Counted from the stretch's first letter, positions 33,841 through 45,741 are shown. The stretch is DNA of 64,000 nt from Ligilactobacillus sp. WC1T17 (GCA_900110005.1 FOCC01000001.1:1-64000); one strand, 5' to 3'. Translations and numbers: made by a program. Notes: generated from the sequence alone by a model not told the origin.

Positions 33841-35070
33841 TTATTTTTCCTCCGTTAAAAAGCGTGCCAAAAAATAGTTTGACTTAGTACCTAGGGTCTG
33901 CGTTAGTACTTTAACTTCATTTTGCTTCCAAGTCCCTATAACAACCAGTCTTTTTTCAGTTTGACTGACAACTTTAAAAGGCACTGTTTTTTCGAGCCAG
34001 GCTAAAATGTCGGCTAAATTTTTTGAACTGAGGCGTAAGTAATATTTTTGTTCAATTTCATTGTCAGCCATTTTAGCAAGTGGTGTCTGGACTTTTGCTA
34101 AGCCGTTTTTGTTGGTGGCTATATCCACTAAATCAGAAACCACGCTGTTAGCTGTTGGCAGGCTGCCGGCGCCTGGTCCATAAAAAAACATATGTCCCAG
34201 ATTGCGGCTGACAATCCCTAGGCCGTTATTTTCATTATCAACCTGCGCTAAGCGGGTGTCAGCTGCCAAAAAGGCGGGCATAACTGCCACGGCTACCTGA
34301 GAACCAAGCTTTTGTGTTGTGCCGATAAGTTTCAGTTTCAGCCCCATTCTTTCAGCAAATAAAATATCCTCTAAATCGACTTGACTGATACCTTGGGTAA
34401 AGACATCGGTTGCTTTAAGCTGCGTACCAAAAGCCTGATTTGTTAAAATTACCATCTTATAAGCTGCATCAAAGCCTGCGACATCATTAACCGGATTGCT
34501 TTCAGCAAAACCAAGCTCTTGGGCCTTATTAAGGGCTGCTTGATAGCTTAACCGGTCTGCTTGCATGGCAGTTAAGATAAAATTGCTGGTACCATTAACA
34601 ATCCCATCAATCCGTGTAATTTCATCCGCTAGATAAGCCGTTTTTAACGTCCTTAAAATGGGAATCCCCCCAGCAACAGCCGCTTCATAATATAATTTTT
34701 GCCCCGTTTTTTGAGCTAACAACTCTAATTCAGGCCCCGCCTGGGCAATAAGATCTTTATTAGCAGTAATAACATCTTTATGGTTAACTAAGGCTTCTTT
34801 GAGGTATGCTTTGGCTACATCTACCGTCCCCATGACCTCAATGACGACATCAATCTTTCGGTCTTTTAAAATATCTTGGGCTTGATTTGTCAGACTGATT
34901 CCCGTTAAATCAACCCGGCGTTTTTTATGCAGGTTATTAACCAGGATTTTTTTGATGACAAATTCTTTGCCGGTCGTTTTTTTAAGCTTTTCTCTTTGGG
35001 TCTTTAAAATATCGACCACCCCGCTGCCAACCGTACCTAAACCTAAAAGGGCAATAGTGACTTTTTCCAT
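33841..35070 (-). CDS. hom: homoserine dehydrogenase
   Basis: A 409-residue NAD(P)H enzyme that reduces aspartate semialdehyde to homoserine. The Rossmann motif is LLGLGTVGSGV; the catalytic stretch AVAGGIPILRTLK and the substrate-binding GIVNGTSNFIL are plain. The C-terminal 80 residues are a shortened ACT-like regulatory region. Start at ATG 35070 after GGAAGTGAAGG; the longer frame to 35181 crosses into the intergenic region and thrC. Its end abuts thrB. Feedback by threonine is typical but cannot be read here. Confidence 0.95.
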   Translation of the reverse strand: MEKVTIALLGLGTVGSGVVDILKTQREKLKKTTGKEFVIKKILVNNLHKKRRVDLTGISLTNQAQDILKDRKIDVVIEVMGTVDVAKAYLKEALVNHKDVITANKDLIAQAGPELELLAQKTGQKLYYEAAVAGGIPILRTLKTAYLADEITRIDGIVNGTSNFILTAMQADRLSYQAALNKAQELGFAESNPVNDVAGFDAAYKMVILTNQAFGTQLKATDVFTQGISQVDLEDILFAERMGLKLKLIGTTQKLGSQVAVAVMPAFLAADTRLAQVDNENNGLGIVSRNLGHMFFYGPGAGSLPTANSVVSDLVDIATNKNGLAKVQTPLAKMADNEIEQKYYLRLSSKNLADILAWLEKTVPFKVVSQTEKRLVVIGTWKQNEVKVLTQTLGTKSNYFLARFLTEEK

Positions 35071-35110
35071 AGCCTTCACTTCCTTTTTTGTGTTACATTT
35101 TACCACATAG

Positions 35111-35143
35111 TTACTGGTAAAAAGCTGATGAAATGTGTATAAT
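35111..35143 (+). promoter_or_regulatory. promoter candidate for thrC
   Basis: -10 TATAAT at 35138-35143 about 29 bases before the ATG; no clean -35 at the standard distance (TGGTAA at 35115-35120 is 17 bases away). No T-box leader is visible in the 101-base gap between hom and thrC. Confidence 0.4.
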
Positions 35144-35171
35144 TTAGGCAAAATTATGTAAAGGAAGTGAA

Positions 35172-36656
35172 ATGATGGCACTTAAATATCAAAGCACCCG
35201 TGACCTCAACCAAACCAAAATTACCCCAACTAAGGCCATCCTCAGCGGTCTGAGCCATGATGGCGGACTCTTTGTTCCTGACAAATTGCCTAAATTAGAT
35301 CTTACTTTAACGCAGCTGCCTCATCTTTCTTACCAGGAACTGGCTTTTAAAATCTTACAGCCCTTTTTTAACGACTACCCCACTGAAATCCTCAGGGAAA
35401 ACATTCAAAAAGCCTACCAAACGCAATGGGACACCCCTGAAATTACCCCGCTTAAAAGTTTTGGTCAAGTTAATTACCTGGAGCTTTTCCACGGACCAAC
35501 CTTGGCTTTTAAAGATGTTGCCTTGCAGCTGTTGCCGCACCTCATGTTAAGCGCTAATGAATTAAACCATGACCAAAATGAGATTGTCATCTTAACGGCA
35601 ACTTCCGGTGACACAGGTAAAGCGGCCATGGCCGGTTTCAGCGATGTTTCTCATACACAAATTATCGTTTTTTACCCTAAAGACGGTGTCAGTGTCATTC
35701 AAGAACGCCAAATGCTGACCCAAACCGGTCAAAATACCCACGTGCTGGGGTTGCTAGGCAATTTTGACGACGCCCAAAATGAAGTCAAACGGCTCTTTAA
35801 TGATCCTGATTTAACGGCAACCTTGTTGAGCCGCCATCAACGCTTTTCTTCGGCGAATTCCATCAATATCGGCCGCCTTTTCCCACAGGTTGTCTATTAT
35901 TTCTTCGCTTATGGCAGGCTGCTTGAAAAAGGCGTAATCAAAGCCGGAAATCAAGTTAACTTCAGTGTGCCAACCGGCAATTTTGGCGATATCTTGGCGG
36001 GCTGGTTTGCTAAAAACCTCGGTCTGCCTATCCATAAGCTGATTTGTGCCTCTAATCAAAATAATGTCTTATATGATTTCTTTAACCAAGGCACCTATGA
36101 TAAAAAGAGGCCTTTTTATGTAACTAATTCGCCTTCCATGGATATTTTAGTCTCCAGCAACCTGGAACGGCTCTTATACTATATTTCGGGAAAAGATGCC
36201 GACTTAACCCAACGTTTGCTAAGTGACCTGCAAAAAAAAGGCGCTTATACGATTACTGAAAACATGCAGGCCCAATTAAGAGACTTTTTTGCCGACTTTG
36301 CCGATGAAAAACAAACGCTAGCAGAAATCAAGCGCGTCTATCATGAATTTAATTATTTAATTGACCCGCATACGGCGGTCGCTTCTAAAGCTTACCAGGT
36401 TTACCAAGAAAAGACCGGCGATAAAAGGCCAACGGTCATTTTAGCAACGGCCAGTCCTTTTAAATTCCCTCAAACTGTTCTCAATGCTTTGGGAGTTACC
36501 AGCGATGATCTAACTGCTTTAACCAAATTGGCAGATTTCACCGGCATCCCTGTACCCGCTGCCATTGACGGCCTCTTTCAAAAGCCGCTTTTGCACCACC
36601 AAGTCATTTCACCAATGCAAATGAAAGAAACTATTTTAGCAAGTTTAAGAGCTTAA
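35172..36656 (+). CDS. thrC: threonine synthase
   Basis: A 494-residue PLP enzyme converting O-phosphohomoserine to threonine. The PLP lysine is in HGPTLAFKDVALQ (about Lys114); ATSGDTGKAAMAGF binds the phosphate. The N-terminal STRDLN and SGLSHDGGLFVPD are typical of the longer (class II, fungal/proteobacterial-like) threonine synthases, matching the length. Two neighbouring ATG codons (35172, 35175) follow AGGAAG; the second has the better spacing. Divergent from hom-thrB, followed by a bidirectional terminator. Confidence 0.95.
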   Translation: MMALKYQSTRDLNQTKITPTKAILSGLSHDGGLFVPDKLPKLDLTLTQLPHLSYQELAFKILQPFFNDYPTEILRENIQKAYQTQWDTPEITPLKSFGQVNYLELFHGPTLAFKDVALQLLPHLMLSANELNHDQNEIVILTATSGDTGKAAMAGFSDVSHTQIIVFYPKDGVSVIQERQMLTQTGQNTHVLGLLGNFDDAQNEVKRLFNDPDLTATLLSRHQRFSSANSINIGRLFPQVVYYFFAYGRLLEKGVIKAGNQVNFSVPTGNFGDILAGWFAKNLGLPIHKLICASNQNNVLYDFFNQGTYDKKRPFYVTNSPSMDILVSSNLERLLYYISGKDADLTQRLLSDLQKKGAYTITENMQAQLRDFFADFADEKQTLAEIKRVYHEFNYLIDPHTAVASKAYQVYQEKTGDKRPTVILATASPFKFPQTVLNALGVTSDDLTALTKLADFTGIPVPAAIDGLFQKPLLHHQVISPMQMKETILASLRA

Positions 36657-36683
36657 AAAAAACTGGGTCGCCCCAGTTTTTTT
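36655..36683. terminator. bidirectional intrinsic terminator
   Basis: Stem AAAACTGGG / CCCCAGTTTT with loop TCG and flanking A and T runs, between convergent thrC and the permease gene ending at 36682. Confidence 0.9.
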
Positions 36684-38061
36684 AAGCTTTTTTACGCTGA
36701 GTTAAAGGATAGGATAAGGCAATGAGAATTAAGACCACTAAACCAACCGTTACGGAAATCCGCGTATCAGGGTTGATGAACATAAAGACCACAATAACAG
36801 CTAAAGCAGCTAAAACAACATAATTCGATAATGGAAACAGCGGCAATTTAAAGGGGTGGTCTTTAAGCAGGTCTTGATTTTCCCGTCTGAATTTCAGTTC
36901 CGAGATTAAAATCACAATCCAAGGCACCATGCCGGGCAGGACGCTGGAGCTGTAAACAATCACAAATAAGTTCTCCGCTGATTTATTAGCCAAAGACAGG
37001 ATAACATTTAACACAAAACCCAGTAAAATTCCCACTGAAATCGCCAAAATGGCCACATTAGGCACAACTTTTTTAGAGAGCCGGCTGAAAAATTGCGGGG
37101 CTTCGTGGTCAATGGATAACTTAAATAACATCCGGCTGGCGCTGTAAATACCCGAATTGGCCCCTGACATCGCCGCGGTTAAGACCACAAAATTAATAAT
37201 GCCGGCAGCTCCCGTAATCCCGACTTTTTCAAAAGTTTCCACAAAAGGCGACCCGACATTAGCCAATTGATTCCAAGGATAGATGGTCACAATCACAAAA
37301 ATGGCTCCCACATAAAAAATCAAAATCCGCCAAATAATATCCTTGACGGAAGACACAATGGCTTCTTTAGGGTTGGCCGCTTCACCAGCTGTAATTCCCA
37401 GCAATTCGATGCCTTGATAAGAGCCGACAATAATTGACATGGAAAAGAAAAAGCCTTTTACACCACCTGGGAAAAAACCGCCATGTTGCCATAAATTGCT
37501 AAAGCCAACCGGATGTCCCCCGTTGCCAATTCCCAGTAAAATCACGCCAAAGCCTAAAATAATCATCACAATAATCGTCACAACTTTAATCATGGCAAAC
37601 CAAAATTCCAAACTGCCATAAGCTTTGGCTGAAGCCAGGTTGGCCAGTGTCAAAATAATAATGACTGCCAGGCCAGCACTCCAACCGGGCAGCGTGGGCC
37701 ACCAATATTTCAAATACTCGGTCACCGCAATTACTTCACTAATTCCCACTACAATAAATTGGAAGATGTTACTCCACTTCGTTAAATAGCCTGCAACTGG
37801 ATGGATATAAGTTGTGGCGTAGTCGGCAAAAGAACCGGTTCCGGGCTTTAAATAAATCATCTCGCCCAAAGCCCGCATAACCACATATAACAGCATGCCT
37901 ACTAAAGCATAGGCTAACAAAACGGAAGGTCCGGTCCATTTAATGGTCGACGTCGACCCCATAAACAGCCCAACCCCAATCGTGCCGCCTAAGGCAATCA
38001 TTTGCATCTGACCGGATGTCAGTGTGCGGTCTAAATGAATTTTTTTATTATCTTCTGGCAT
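36682..38061 (-). CDS. amino acid permease of the AAT (APC) family
   Basis: A 459-residue transporter with twelve hydrophobic helices, starting with the hallmark MIALGGTIGVGLFMGS in helix 1 and followed by GPSVLLAYALVG and the AAT-type GELIYLKPGTGSFADYA. It resembles the proline/GABA/aromatic amino acid permeases of the family; the substrate cannot be told. Single-gene unit between two terminators. Position next to threonine genes does not by itself mean threonine uptake. Confidence 0.88.
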   Translation of the reverse strand: MPEDNKKIHLDRTLTSGQMQMIALGGTIGVGLFMGSTSTIKWTGPSVLLAYALVGMLLYVVMRALGEMIYLKPGTGSFADYATTYIHPVAGYLTKWSNIFQFIVVGISEVIAVTEYLKYWWPTLPGWSAGLAVIIILTLANLASAKAYGSLEFWFAMIKVVTIIVMIILGFGVILLGIGNGGHPVGFSNLWQHGGFFPGGVKGFFFSMSIIVGSYQGIELLGITAGEAANPKEAIVSSVKDIIWRILIFYVGAIFVIVTIYPWNQLANVGSPFVETFEKVGITGAAGIINFVVLTAAMSGANSGIYSASRMLFKLSIDHEAPQFFSRLSKKVVPNVAILAISVGILLGFVLNVILSLANKSAENLFVIVYSSSVLPGMVPWIVILISELKFRRENQDLLKDHPFKLPLFPLSNYVVLAALAVIVVFMFINPDTRISVTVGLVVLILIALSYPLTQRKKA

Positions 38062-38120
38062 ATTTTTCTCCCTTTTAAACCTTAATAATAACTATTATAC
38101 TCTTTCAAAATAATTGTACA

Positions 38121-38148
38121 AAAAAAGACGGGAAAACCCGCCTTTTCT
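38121..38148 (-). terminator. intrinsic terminator after the Stealth gene
   Basis: Minus strand arms AAGGCGGG and CCCGTCTT (one mismatch) with a TTTT loop, then a T run. Confidence 0.75.
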
Positions 38149-39149
38149 TATTTTTCAAATTGGCTCTTTTGCGGCAGCAGGGTATCCATGGTTTTGATAA
38201 AATCAGTCATTACCTGATCTTCATCTTGGATATCAAAGCCATCATTGATGCACATTATTTTATATTTATGGGATAAAATCAAATTCCACAAGTCTTGACC
38301 TGCATCATCTAAAGTAAAAAGTTTACCCAAGGGGGAGTCATTGACGGCACAATTGCCCGAAGCAAATTGCCAGTATTTAAACAGCCACACGGTCACGTCG
38401 TCTTTACTTCTAAACTTGCTTTTAGCTGTCTTTTGTAAAACAGCCGGTTCTTTAGCCCATAATTCTTCGTAAGTTGACTTACATAAAGCATAAGGCAGGT
38501 GGTTTTCTAAAAAGCCCCAAAAATATTTGTCATTTTTATAAAGCCAGGTCCGCAAAAGGTTCTTTAAGCCTTGCTTCGGCGATAACAATTGCGCATTTTT
38601 GATAATTTCCTGCTTACTAAAATAATCGGTTACAATTTCTAAGGCATTGACTTGAAAATGCGCTGCCCCATAGCGTTCCGGCAAAATCGGCATAATTGCC
38701 GTCCGGCTTTTGGGTTTGCCGTCTTCACTGAAGAAATCCGTTGGTTCAACCGGGCTGGTCAAATACATGTCATCGTTAAAGAAGACAAAATGTTCTGATA
38801 AGCCTTTAATCCGGTGGAGGTTGGTTTCAATCGGATTGACATTAAAAACCGGCAAATTTTCCGCTTCTAAAAAATCAGTGTGGTCAACGACCTGAATTTT
38901 AGCACAATTAAGATCTAAAAAGCTTGGTATCTGCTGGTCTGTCACCAAATAGACCTTGTTAACCCAAGGAGCAAATTTTTCAACTCCTCTAAACCAGTAC
39001 TTGAATGTTCCCCATTCACGGTAGGCTTTGACAGAATTCATACTCTTTTTCTTCGTACCCGCTTCAGGCATATATTTATTTTTCTTAGCTGTCCACTTGG
39101 GATCAGAGCCATCCACCCAAGTCACCACAAAATCGATTGGAAAATCCAT
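38148..39149 (-). CDS. Stealth family sugar-phosphate transferase
   Basis: A 333-residue cytoplasmic enzyme of the Stealth group (related to GlcNAc-1-phosphotransferase and to capsule polymerases), which transfers hexose-1-phosphate to a sugar acceptor, giving phosphodiester-linked polysaccharide. Conserved region 1 is [14 protein letters not shown]; region 2 contains [20 protein letters not shown] and [10 protein letters not shown]; the following [11 protein letters not shown] keeps the acidic metal site. Start ATG follows GAGGTAG. Last gene of a minus-strand run with the GT4 gene 20 bases upstream. Confidence 0.88.
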   Translation of the reverse strand: MDFPIDFVVTWVDGSDPKWTAKKNKYMPEAGTKKKSMNSVKAYREWGTFKYWFRGVEKFAPWVNKVYLVTDQQIPSFLDLNCAKIQVVDHTDFLEAENLPVFNVNPIETNLHRIKGLSEHFVFFNDDMYLTSPVEPTDFFSEDGKPKSRTAIMPILPERYGAAHFQVNALEIVTDYFSKQEIIKNAQLLSPKQGLKNLLRTWLYKNDKYFWGFLENHLPYALCKSTYEELWAKEPAVLQKTAKSKFRSKDDVTVWLFKYWQFASGNCAVNDSPLGKLFTLDDAGQDLWNLILSHKYKIMCINDGFDIQDEDQVMTDFIKTMDTLLPQKSQFEK

Positions 39150-39169
39150 CTTATCTACCTCAATCTCGT

Positions 39170-40318
39170 TTAAATTTGTGTGTAAATGTGTGAAAAATTA
39201 TTGATAAAGCTATCTTCCGAGAAATGCTCTAAAATCCGCTTGCGCGCATTTTGGCCAAACTGAACATAGCTTTTATCAGTCAACATTTGATCAATCTTTG
39301 CTTCCAAAGCTTTAGGATTATTGACTTCCGCTAACAATCCTGTTTGCCCATCGACGGTCATTTCGGTTACCCCGCCATGCTTGTAGCCAATCACCGGTGT
39401 CCCACTGCTCATCGCTTCCAATACGACCGTCGGCAGGGGGTCGGGATTGGTACTTGGCATGATTAAGATATCATAGAAGCTGTGAATAGCCGGCGTATCC
39501 GTTCTGAATTCGGAAAAAATAATCCGGTCATGATTTTTAATTGCCGCAATTTTTTGCTTTAATTCAGCGACCCGCCATTCTTCACCGGCAAAAGCACTCC
39601 CAATAATAAACAAATAAAGGTTGGGATATTTTGCTAACAAGTCTTTAGTAGCTTCTAAAAAATCTCCTTGGCCTTTCCAGGCGTTAACCCGGCCAATCAT
39701 TCCGACCTTAATGGCATCTTGAGGAACATTCCATTCTTCATATAAGTAACGGTTATCCACCTTGGGGTTAAAGCGGTTTGAATCAACCCCATTATAAATA
39801 ACTTCGACCAGGTCCTCTTTGACATAACCTGAATCGACCAGGTGCTGTTTGACAGCCTTAGAGACCGCCACACATTTGTCAGCATAGTGGCCGATTAAAA
39901 AGCTGATAAACTTGTAAACAACTTTGGGATGCAGGATAATTTCATGCACATGCCAGACCAGTTTACTCTTAAGCTTCTTTTTTAGATAAATGCCTTCTAA
40001 AACGGCCGTGGTGTTAACATGAATAATATCAATCTTACGACCCTTTAACAGCCTCATAATCGCCTTAGAGCCCTTGAAATAAGTTGCTCCATATTCAATG
40101 ATGCCCTTAGGATTAAAGAATTTCCGCCGTAAAATCGGATAAGCCACGACATGCACTTCAATACCGTTTTCTTCCATCTTTTCTCTTAAAACACCATCAT
40201 TTGGCAAGACCACAATCGGGTGAAATTTTGTTTTATCTAAGCCGCTGACTAATTCCAGCAAAATTTTATCTGCACCATACATTTCTGCACCGGCATGCAA
40301 ATACAATATATTTTTCAT
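39170..40318 (-). CDS. GT4 family glycosyltransferase
   Basis: A 382-residue GT-B retaining glycosyltransferase. The acceptor half starts [24 protein letters not shown], with the glycine-rich loop near the N-terminus; the donor half has [20 protein letters not shown] and the EX7E motif in [23 protein letters not shown]. Donor unknown. It is preceded by an own leader region after the DUF4422 gene's terminator, and followed by the Stealth gene. Confidence 0.9.
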   Translation of the reverse strand: MKNILYLHAGAEMYGADKILLELVSGLDKTKFHPIVVLPNDGVLREKMEENGIEVHVVAYPILRRKFFNPKGIIEYGATYFKGSKAIMRLLKGRKIDIIHVNTTAVLEGIYLKKKLKSKLVWHVHEIILHPKVVYKFISFLIGHYADKCVAVSKAVKQHLVDSGYVKEDLVEVIYNGVDSNRFNPKVDNRYLYEEWNVPQDAIKVGMIGRVNAWKGQGDFLEATKDLLAKYPNLYLFIIGSAFAGEEWRVAELKQKIAAIKNHDRIIFSEFRTDTPAIHSFYDILIMPSTNPDPLPTVVLEAMSSGTPVIGYKHGGVTEMTVDGQTGLLAEVNNPKALEAKIDQMLTDKSYVQFGQNARKRILEHFSEDSFINNFSHIYTQI

Positions 40319-40409
40319 TACTTTACCTCAAAATATCGGCTCAATTACAATAAAGCCCTAATCTACTTATTTTAGCATACTATTTATAGCTTTATTTTTC
40401 AATCGCACC

Positions 40410-40438
40410 AAAAAACCCCACATTTCTGTGAGGCTTTT
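40410..40438 (-). terminator. intrinsic terminator after the DUF4422 gene
   Basis: Minus strand arms GCCTCACA and TGTGGGGT (with G-T pairs), GAAA loop, then six T. Confidence 0.7.
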
Positions 40439-40440
40439 GC

Positions 40441-41241
40441 TTAATTAAATTCTTTGCCTAACATAATCAAAGCTGCTTCTTTAAGCGAATGTTTACGGCT
40501 CATGTAATCAACACTTAAAATCCCCAGTTCTTTGACACGGCAATTATTATGCTTCAAATAGACACTTAACAGTCTTTCGGATAAAAAGCCGAAAACACGG
40601 GCTTGATAAGTATCATAGTCCGAAATATCAATTCTTTTTTCCACTTCAAATAAGATATCAAATAACCAAGCACAATAAGCATCAAAATTCTTTCTAGACG
40701 TGTAGAACATGTTATATGAACTGATTGTTTCGCCCTGCATGATTTCATCAAAGGCGGTCAAATATTCAGGGTATTTTTCAGCTATAACCTGCTTAACCGT
40801 CAGCAAATCATGTTCATTGTGGCCATATTTATACTGGTCATAAATGCTTTTGCTGTAGCTTCCGTCAACGGCAATCAGCCTTCTTCTCGTGGCCACAATC
40901 CAATCGTGGTCTTTAAGCATTTCAGAAGCTGTCTGATCCGTTAATAATTCGATTTTTCTACCCAAGGCATAGCGCCAATGCATCCCCAGGTTGCTGTATT
41001 TTGAAAAATAGCGTCGGTAGTGGACTAAGCCGACATTATCGTCATTTTTAACATTTTTCCACACCCAGTAAAGACCGGTAAGTTCACAATAGTTGGGATT
41101 TTTAGCTGAAATATTGTCGCCGGTATCATCGCTGAGATAACCTTGGACGTGCCCATTTTTGACTGCGCCCACCAGCACAGTTTTATAGTCAGGCGGGGTG
41201 GGATAGTCATATTTTTTATGACTCATTACATAGATTGTCAT
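40441..41241 (-). CDS. DUF4422 family glycosyltransferase-like protein
   Basis: A 266-residue protein of the DUF4422 group, found in capsule and EPS clusters and presumed to be glycosyltransferases. Characteristic stretches are IYVMSHKKYDYP at the start, NPNYCELTGLYWVWKN, DNVGLVHYRRYFSK and the acidic ISDYDTYQARVFGFLSERLL near the C-terminus. The reaction is not established. It starts about 30 bases after a broken acyltransferase gene. Followed by a terminator. Confidence 0.82.
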   Translation of the reverse strand: MTIYVMSHKKYDYPTPPDYKTVLVGAVKNGHVQGYLSDDTGDNISAKNPNYCELTGLYWVWKNVKNDDNVGLVHYRRYFSKYSNLGMHWRYALGRKIELLTDQTASEMLKDHDWIVATRRRLIAVDGSYSKSIYDQYKYGHNEHDLLTVKQVIAEKYPEYLTAFDEIMQGETISSYNMFYTSRKNFDAYCAWLFDILFEVEKRIDISDYDTYQARVFGFLSERLLSVYLKHNNCRVKELGILSVDYMSRKHSLKEAALIMLGKEFN

Positions 41242-41271
41242 CTAAAAACTCCTATTCATTCTCTTTCTATT

Positions 41272-42280
41272 TCAAATTAACGCCAACATTTTGTTTATTT
41301 GCGGCGTAAGAAAGTTATTCATGCACATACTCAAAAGCACCACCAGAACAATCATGCCACCATACGTTAATAAGCTGCTTGTGCCAATCCCAACCGCACT
41401 GAAAAGAGCCCGCAATGACACATGGACAACGTATAATTCCAACGAAAGCGCACCTGCCTTCTTCAAAAAGCTATTCACTTTCCCATCAAACTTAAAGCAG
41501 CCTAAAATCCAAGCAGCTGCAACCATCAACGGTATCGGTGTGAAAAGTTTGATAAGTGCTGGATGCAATTCACCCCTACCGCTTGCCACAGTCCAAATAT
41601 TGGCAACAAACAATACTGCTCCTGCCAAAACAAATAGCTTATTAAACAAAGAAAACGGCTCATCTTGATAAATCTTGGCGCCATAATAGCTGCCGACAAT
41701 AAAAAGCTGGACCCTGCTTAAGCCAAGATAGTTATGGGCATAAAATGCAGGCACAAGTCGTTCGCTAACAATCATTAAGGCAAAACTGAATAACAGTAGT
41801 TTAAAAGCCTCGTTTTCAGACGCCTTAAAATCTCGGAAATAAACGGAAAGACGCTGTACATCACCAAAATAAAGCAAATAAACCAGTATAATACCATGCC
41901 GTCTTTAATTAGACTCACAAAAAACAAATCGTAAGCAAGCGCAGTCCACCCTTTACCGCTAAAAAGGACATCGACCATTACTAGGGTAATAATGGCAGTC
42001 AAAAAATATGTGGGCAGAATCCTAACACAACGCTTGTAGTAAAAACGGCTTCGATTTGCATTTTGCGTCCAGGAAAAGTACAGGCCCATTCCAGAGAGAA
42101 AGACAAAAACGTCAACCCCTATAGAATGGATAATACCAGCATACAGCCAAACGAACCGTACCCCTTATTACTAGCATCTTCGCACAGATGAAAGAGCATA
42201 ATGCTGATAATGGATAGGCCAAAGAGCTGGTTGCGATACCTGCTCAAAAGCCCCCATGACAATTTAGTTGTCGTTTTCAT
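41272..42280 (-). pseudogene. acyltransferase family 3 gene broken by two frameshifts
   Basis: From ATG 42280 the frame starts MKTTTKLSWGLLSRYRNQLFGLSIISIMLFH, the N-terminus of an acyltransferase-3 protein with its His. It runs out at about 42.13 kb; the sequence resumes in another frame with GVDVFVFLSGMGLYFSW (to about 41.82 kb) and again in a third with SENEAFKLLLFSFALMIV to the stop at 41272. The first shift lies near a GGGG run around 42.16 kb, the second around 41.82 kb, neither in a long repeat. Original product would have been about 335 residues. Likely inactive. Confidence 0.85.
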
Positions 42281-42288
42281 AAAGATAA

Positions 42289-43335
<1,047 letters not shown>

Positions 43336-43917
43336 CTAGATTTCACCGTAAACAAATGGGTTATCTTTTTCGAATTCAGTCAAAGTAGGCTGCTTAGCAT
43401 CTTTTTCAGATGTAATAGCCTTATCAAGATCAATAGGCCAGTTGATGTTAAGTTCCGGTGTCTTAAATGAGATGCCGCCATCAGCTTCTGGAGCGTAGTA
43501 GTTGTCACACTTGTACAAGAAGTTGACATTATCGGTCAAAGTTACGAAACCATGCGCAAAGCCCTTTGGTACGAGGAGTTGACGGTGGTTGCTTTCAGAC
43601 AAGATATAGCCTTCCCACTTCTTGTATGTAGGTGAACCCAACCTAAGGTCAACAATAACGTCCAAAACAGCCCCGGTTGCTACGCGGATGAGCTTGGTTT
43701 GCGCCTTATCGCCTCTTTGGAAGTGAAGGCCTCTTAAAACACCGGCTTGCGTTGACAAAGAGTGGTTGTCTTGGATGAAGTCAAAGTCAATGCCGGCTTC
43801 TTTGAAGTCGCGGTCAGAATAACTTTCCGTAAAAAAGCCACGGTTGTCGCCGTAAACGGCTGGTGTGATTAATTTAACGTCTTGCAGGTTTGTTTCTTGT
43901 ACTAATAATTTACCCAT
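43336..43917 (-). CDS. rmlC: dTDP-4-dehydrorhamnose 3,5-epimerase
   Basis: A 193-residue cupin-fold epimerase, step 3 of dTDP-rhamnose synthesis. Signature stretches: DNRGFFTESYSDRDF, IQDNHSLSTQAGVLRGLHFQ (substrate His in LHFQ) and VPKGFAHGFVTL. Two bases separate it from rmlA. Length typical. The enzyme makes the epimerised keto sugar reduced by RmlD. Confidence 0.96.
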   Translation of the reverse strand: MGKLLVQETNLQDVKLITPAVYGDNRGFFTESYSDRDFKEAGIDFDFIQDNHSLSTQAGVLRGLHFQRGDKAQTKLIRVATGAVLDVIVDLRLGSPTYKKWEGYILSESNHRQLLVPKGFAHGFVTLTDNVNFLYKCDNYYAPEADGGISFKTPELNINWPIDLDKAITSEKDAKQPTLTEFEKDNPFVYGEI

Positions 43918-43919
43918 TA

Positions 43920-44792
43920 TTATTTTTCCTCCTCAGCTAAGCGTAATAAGTATTGACCATAGTCATTTTTCTTTAGTGGTTGTGCTAATTCAACCAAGCG
44001 GTCACGCGAAATCCAGCCCATGCGGTAGGCGATTTCTTCTAAACAGGCCACTTTTAAGTTTTGGCGCTTTTGAATGGTTGCGATAAAGCTGGCAGCTTCA
44101 AGCATTGAATCATGTGTACCAGTATCAAGCCAGGCATAGCCGCGACCCATGAGCTTAACGTCAAGTTTGCCGCGTTGCAGGTATTCTTTGTTAATGTCGG
44201 TAATTTCAAGTTCTCCACGGGCTGAAGGCTTTAAGTTCTTGGCAATACCGACGACATCATTGTCATAGAAGTAAAGACCGGTTACCGCATAGTTTGACTT
44301 TGGATGTTCTGGTTTTTCTTCGATGGACAAAGCATGCATGTCTTTATCGAATTCAACCACACCAAACCGTTCAGGATCATTGACATGGTAGCCAAAGACA
44401 GTAGCTCCATCAGTCTTTTTAGCTGCTTGCTGCAACTGTTCAGAAAGGCCGCCGCCATAATAGATGTTATCCCCTAAGATAAGACACACGGAATCGTCAC
44501 CGATAAAATCAGCGCCTAAGATAAAGGCTTCCGCCAAGCCATTAGGATGTTCTTGAACTTTGTAGGACAAATGAATGCCAAAATCAGAACCGTCACCCAA
44601 TAATTGTTCAAATAACGGTGTGTATTCCGGGGTTGAAATCACTAAGATATCTCGGATTCCCGCTAACATCAACGTAGACAAGGGATAATAAATCATCGGC
44701 TTGTCGTATACAGGAATGAGTTGTTTTGAGATACCTTTAGTAATCGGATAAAGACGGGTCCCAGACCCGCCGGCTAAGATAATACCTTTCAT
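43920..44792 (-). CDS. rmlA: glucose-1-phosphate thymidylyltransferase
   Basis: A 290-residue nucleotidyltransferase, step 1 of dTDP-rhamnose synthesis: dTTP plus glucose-1-phosphate to dTDP-glucose. The N-terminus [18 protein letters not shown] carries the nucleotide-binding GxGTRL, followed by [19 protein letters not shown] and [10 protein letters not shown], the metal-binding site. Between rmlD (upstream) and rmlC. Usually feedback-inhibited by dTDP-rhamnose. Confidence 0.97.
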   Translation of the reverse strand: MKGIILAGGSGTRLYPITKGISKQLIPVYDKPMIYYPLSTLMLAGIRDILVISTPEYTPLFEQLLGDGSDFGIHLSYKVQEHPNGLAEAFILGADFIGDDSVCLILGDNIYYGGGLSEQLQQAAKKTDGATVFGYHVNDPERFGVVEFDKDMHALSIEEKPEHPKSNYAVTGLYFYDNDVVGIAKNLKPSARGELEITDINKEYLQRGKLDVKLMGRGYAWLDTGTHDSMLEAASFIATIQKRQNLKVACLEEIAYRMGWISRDRLVELAQPLKKNDYGQYLLRLAEEEK

Positions 44793-44811
44793 GTAAATAC
44801 CCTCTTTTTGA

Positions 44812-45741
44812 TTAGTCAGCTGCTTTTTGAGCAGCCAAAATTTCCAAGTAGCGCTTTAAAGCATCCTGCCAGGTTGGCAAAGGCTTAAAGCCGTTTTTAA
44901 CCAGCTTAGACTTGTCAAGACGGCTGTTAAATGGACGCGCTGCCTTAGAGACACCATATTCAGCAGTTGTAACCGGCTTAACCGTTACCTTTTTACCGGC
45001 TTGCTTGAAGATTTCCTTGGCAAAATCGGCCCAGGAAATATAGCCGCCTTCATTAGTTGCGTGATAATAGCCATACTTGTCGGTTTCAGCCATATCAACC
45101 AAAAGACGCGCCAAGTCATAAGTGTAGGTTGGAGTCCCGATTTGGTCGGAAACCACGGTCAATGTATCATGATTTTCAGCTAATTTAAGCATGGTCTTGA
45201 TGAAGTTTTTGCCATTAACCCCAAAGACCCAAGCAATCCGGACGATAAAGTACTTATCTAAAGTGTTGGCAACAGCCAATTCCCCTTCAAGCTTAGTTTG
45301 ACCATAAACATTTAAAGGCTTATAGTCCTTGCAATCAGGATCCCAAGGTGTGGTGCCTTGACCATCAAAGACATAATCGGTGGATAGATAAATCATCTTG
45401 GCATCCACTGCCTTAGCAGCGTCGGCAATATTTTGCGTACCATCAACGTTGATGGCATGAACTTTAGCTTTTTTATCTTCGTCTTCAGCCAAATCAACCG
45501 CTGTCCAAGCCGCACAGTGCACAATGACATCCGGCTTAACTTCAGCAATGGTTTTTTCTACGGCGTCCTTGTCGGTGATGTCCATAGAGACATATTCAGC
45601 TTCCGTTACGTAGCTTCCATCTTTAATACCGGCATATTCCGGTGCCAGGTCAGTGCCGACACCAGTATATCCGCGTTTATGTAATTCATTCATGACGTCA
45701 TGACCCAATTGGCCTGCAACGCCGGTCACAAAAAATTTCAT
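44812..45741 (-). CDS. rmlD: dTDP-4-dehydrorhamnose reductase
   Basis: A 309-residue SDR, step 4 of dTDP-rhamnose synthesis. Cofactor loop [10 protein letters not shown], active-site [11 protein letters not shown], and the catalytic pair in [10 protein letters not shown]. First gene of the rmlDACB operon with its own promoter (45776-45804) and AAGGAAG ribosome site. The order D-A-C-B is less common than A-C-B-D in streptococci and lactobacilli but keeps all four steps. Confidence 0.96.
   Translation of the reverse strand: MKFFVTGVAGQLGHDVMNELHKRGYTGVGTDLAPEYAGIKDGSYVTEAEYVSMDITDKDAVEKTIAEVKPDVIVHCAAWTAVDLAEDEDKKAKVHAINVDGTQNIADAAKAVDAKMIYLSTDYVFDGQGTTPWDPDCKDYKPLNVYGQTKLEGELAVANTLDKYFIVRIAWVFGVNGKNFIKTMLKLAENHDTLTVVSDQIGTPTYTYDLARLLVDMAETDKYGYYHATNEGGYISWADFAKEIFKQAGKKVTVKPVTTAEYGVSKAARPFNSRLDKSKLVKNGFKPLPTWQDALKRYLEILAAQKAAD

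Noticed and set aside
35071..35171. T-box leader for the threonine genes
   Set aside because: The gap of 101 bases is too small for two divergent T-boxes and lacks the AGGGTGGNACCGCG motif.
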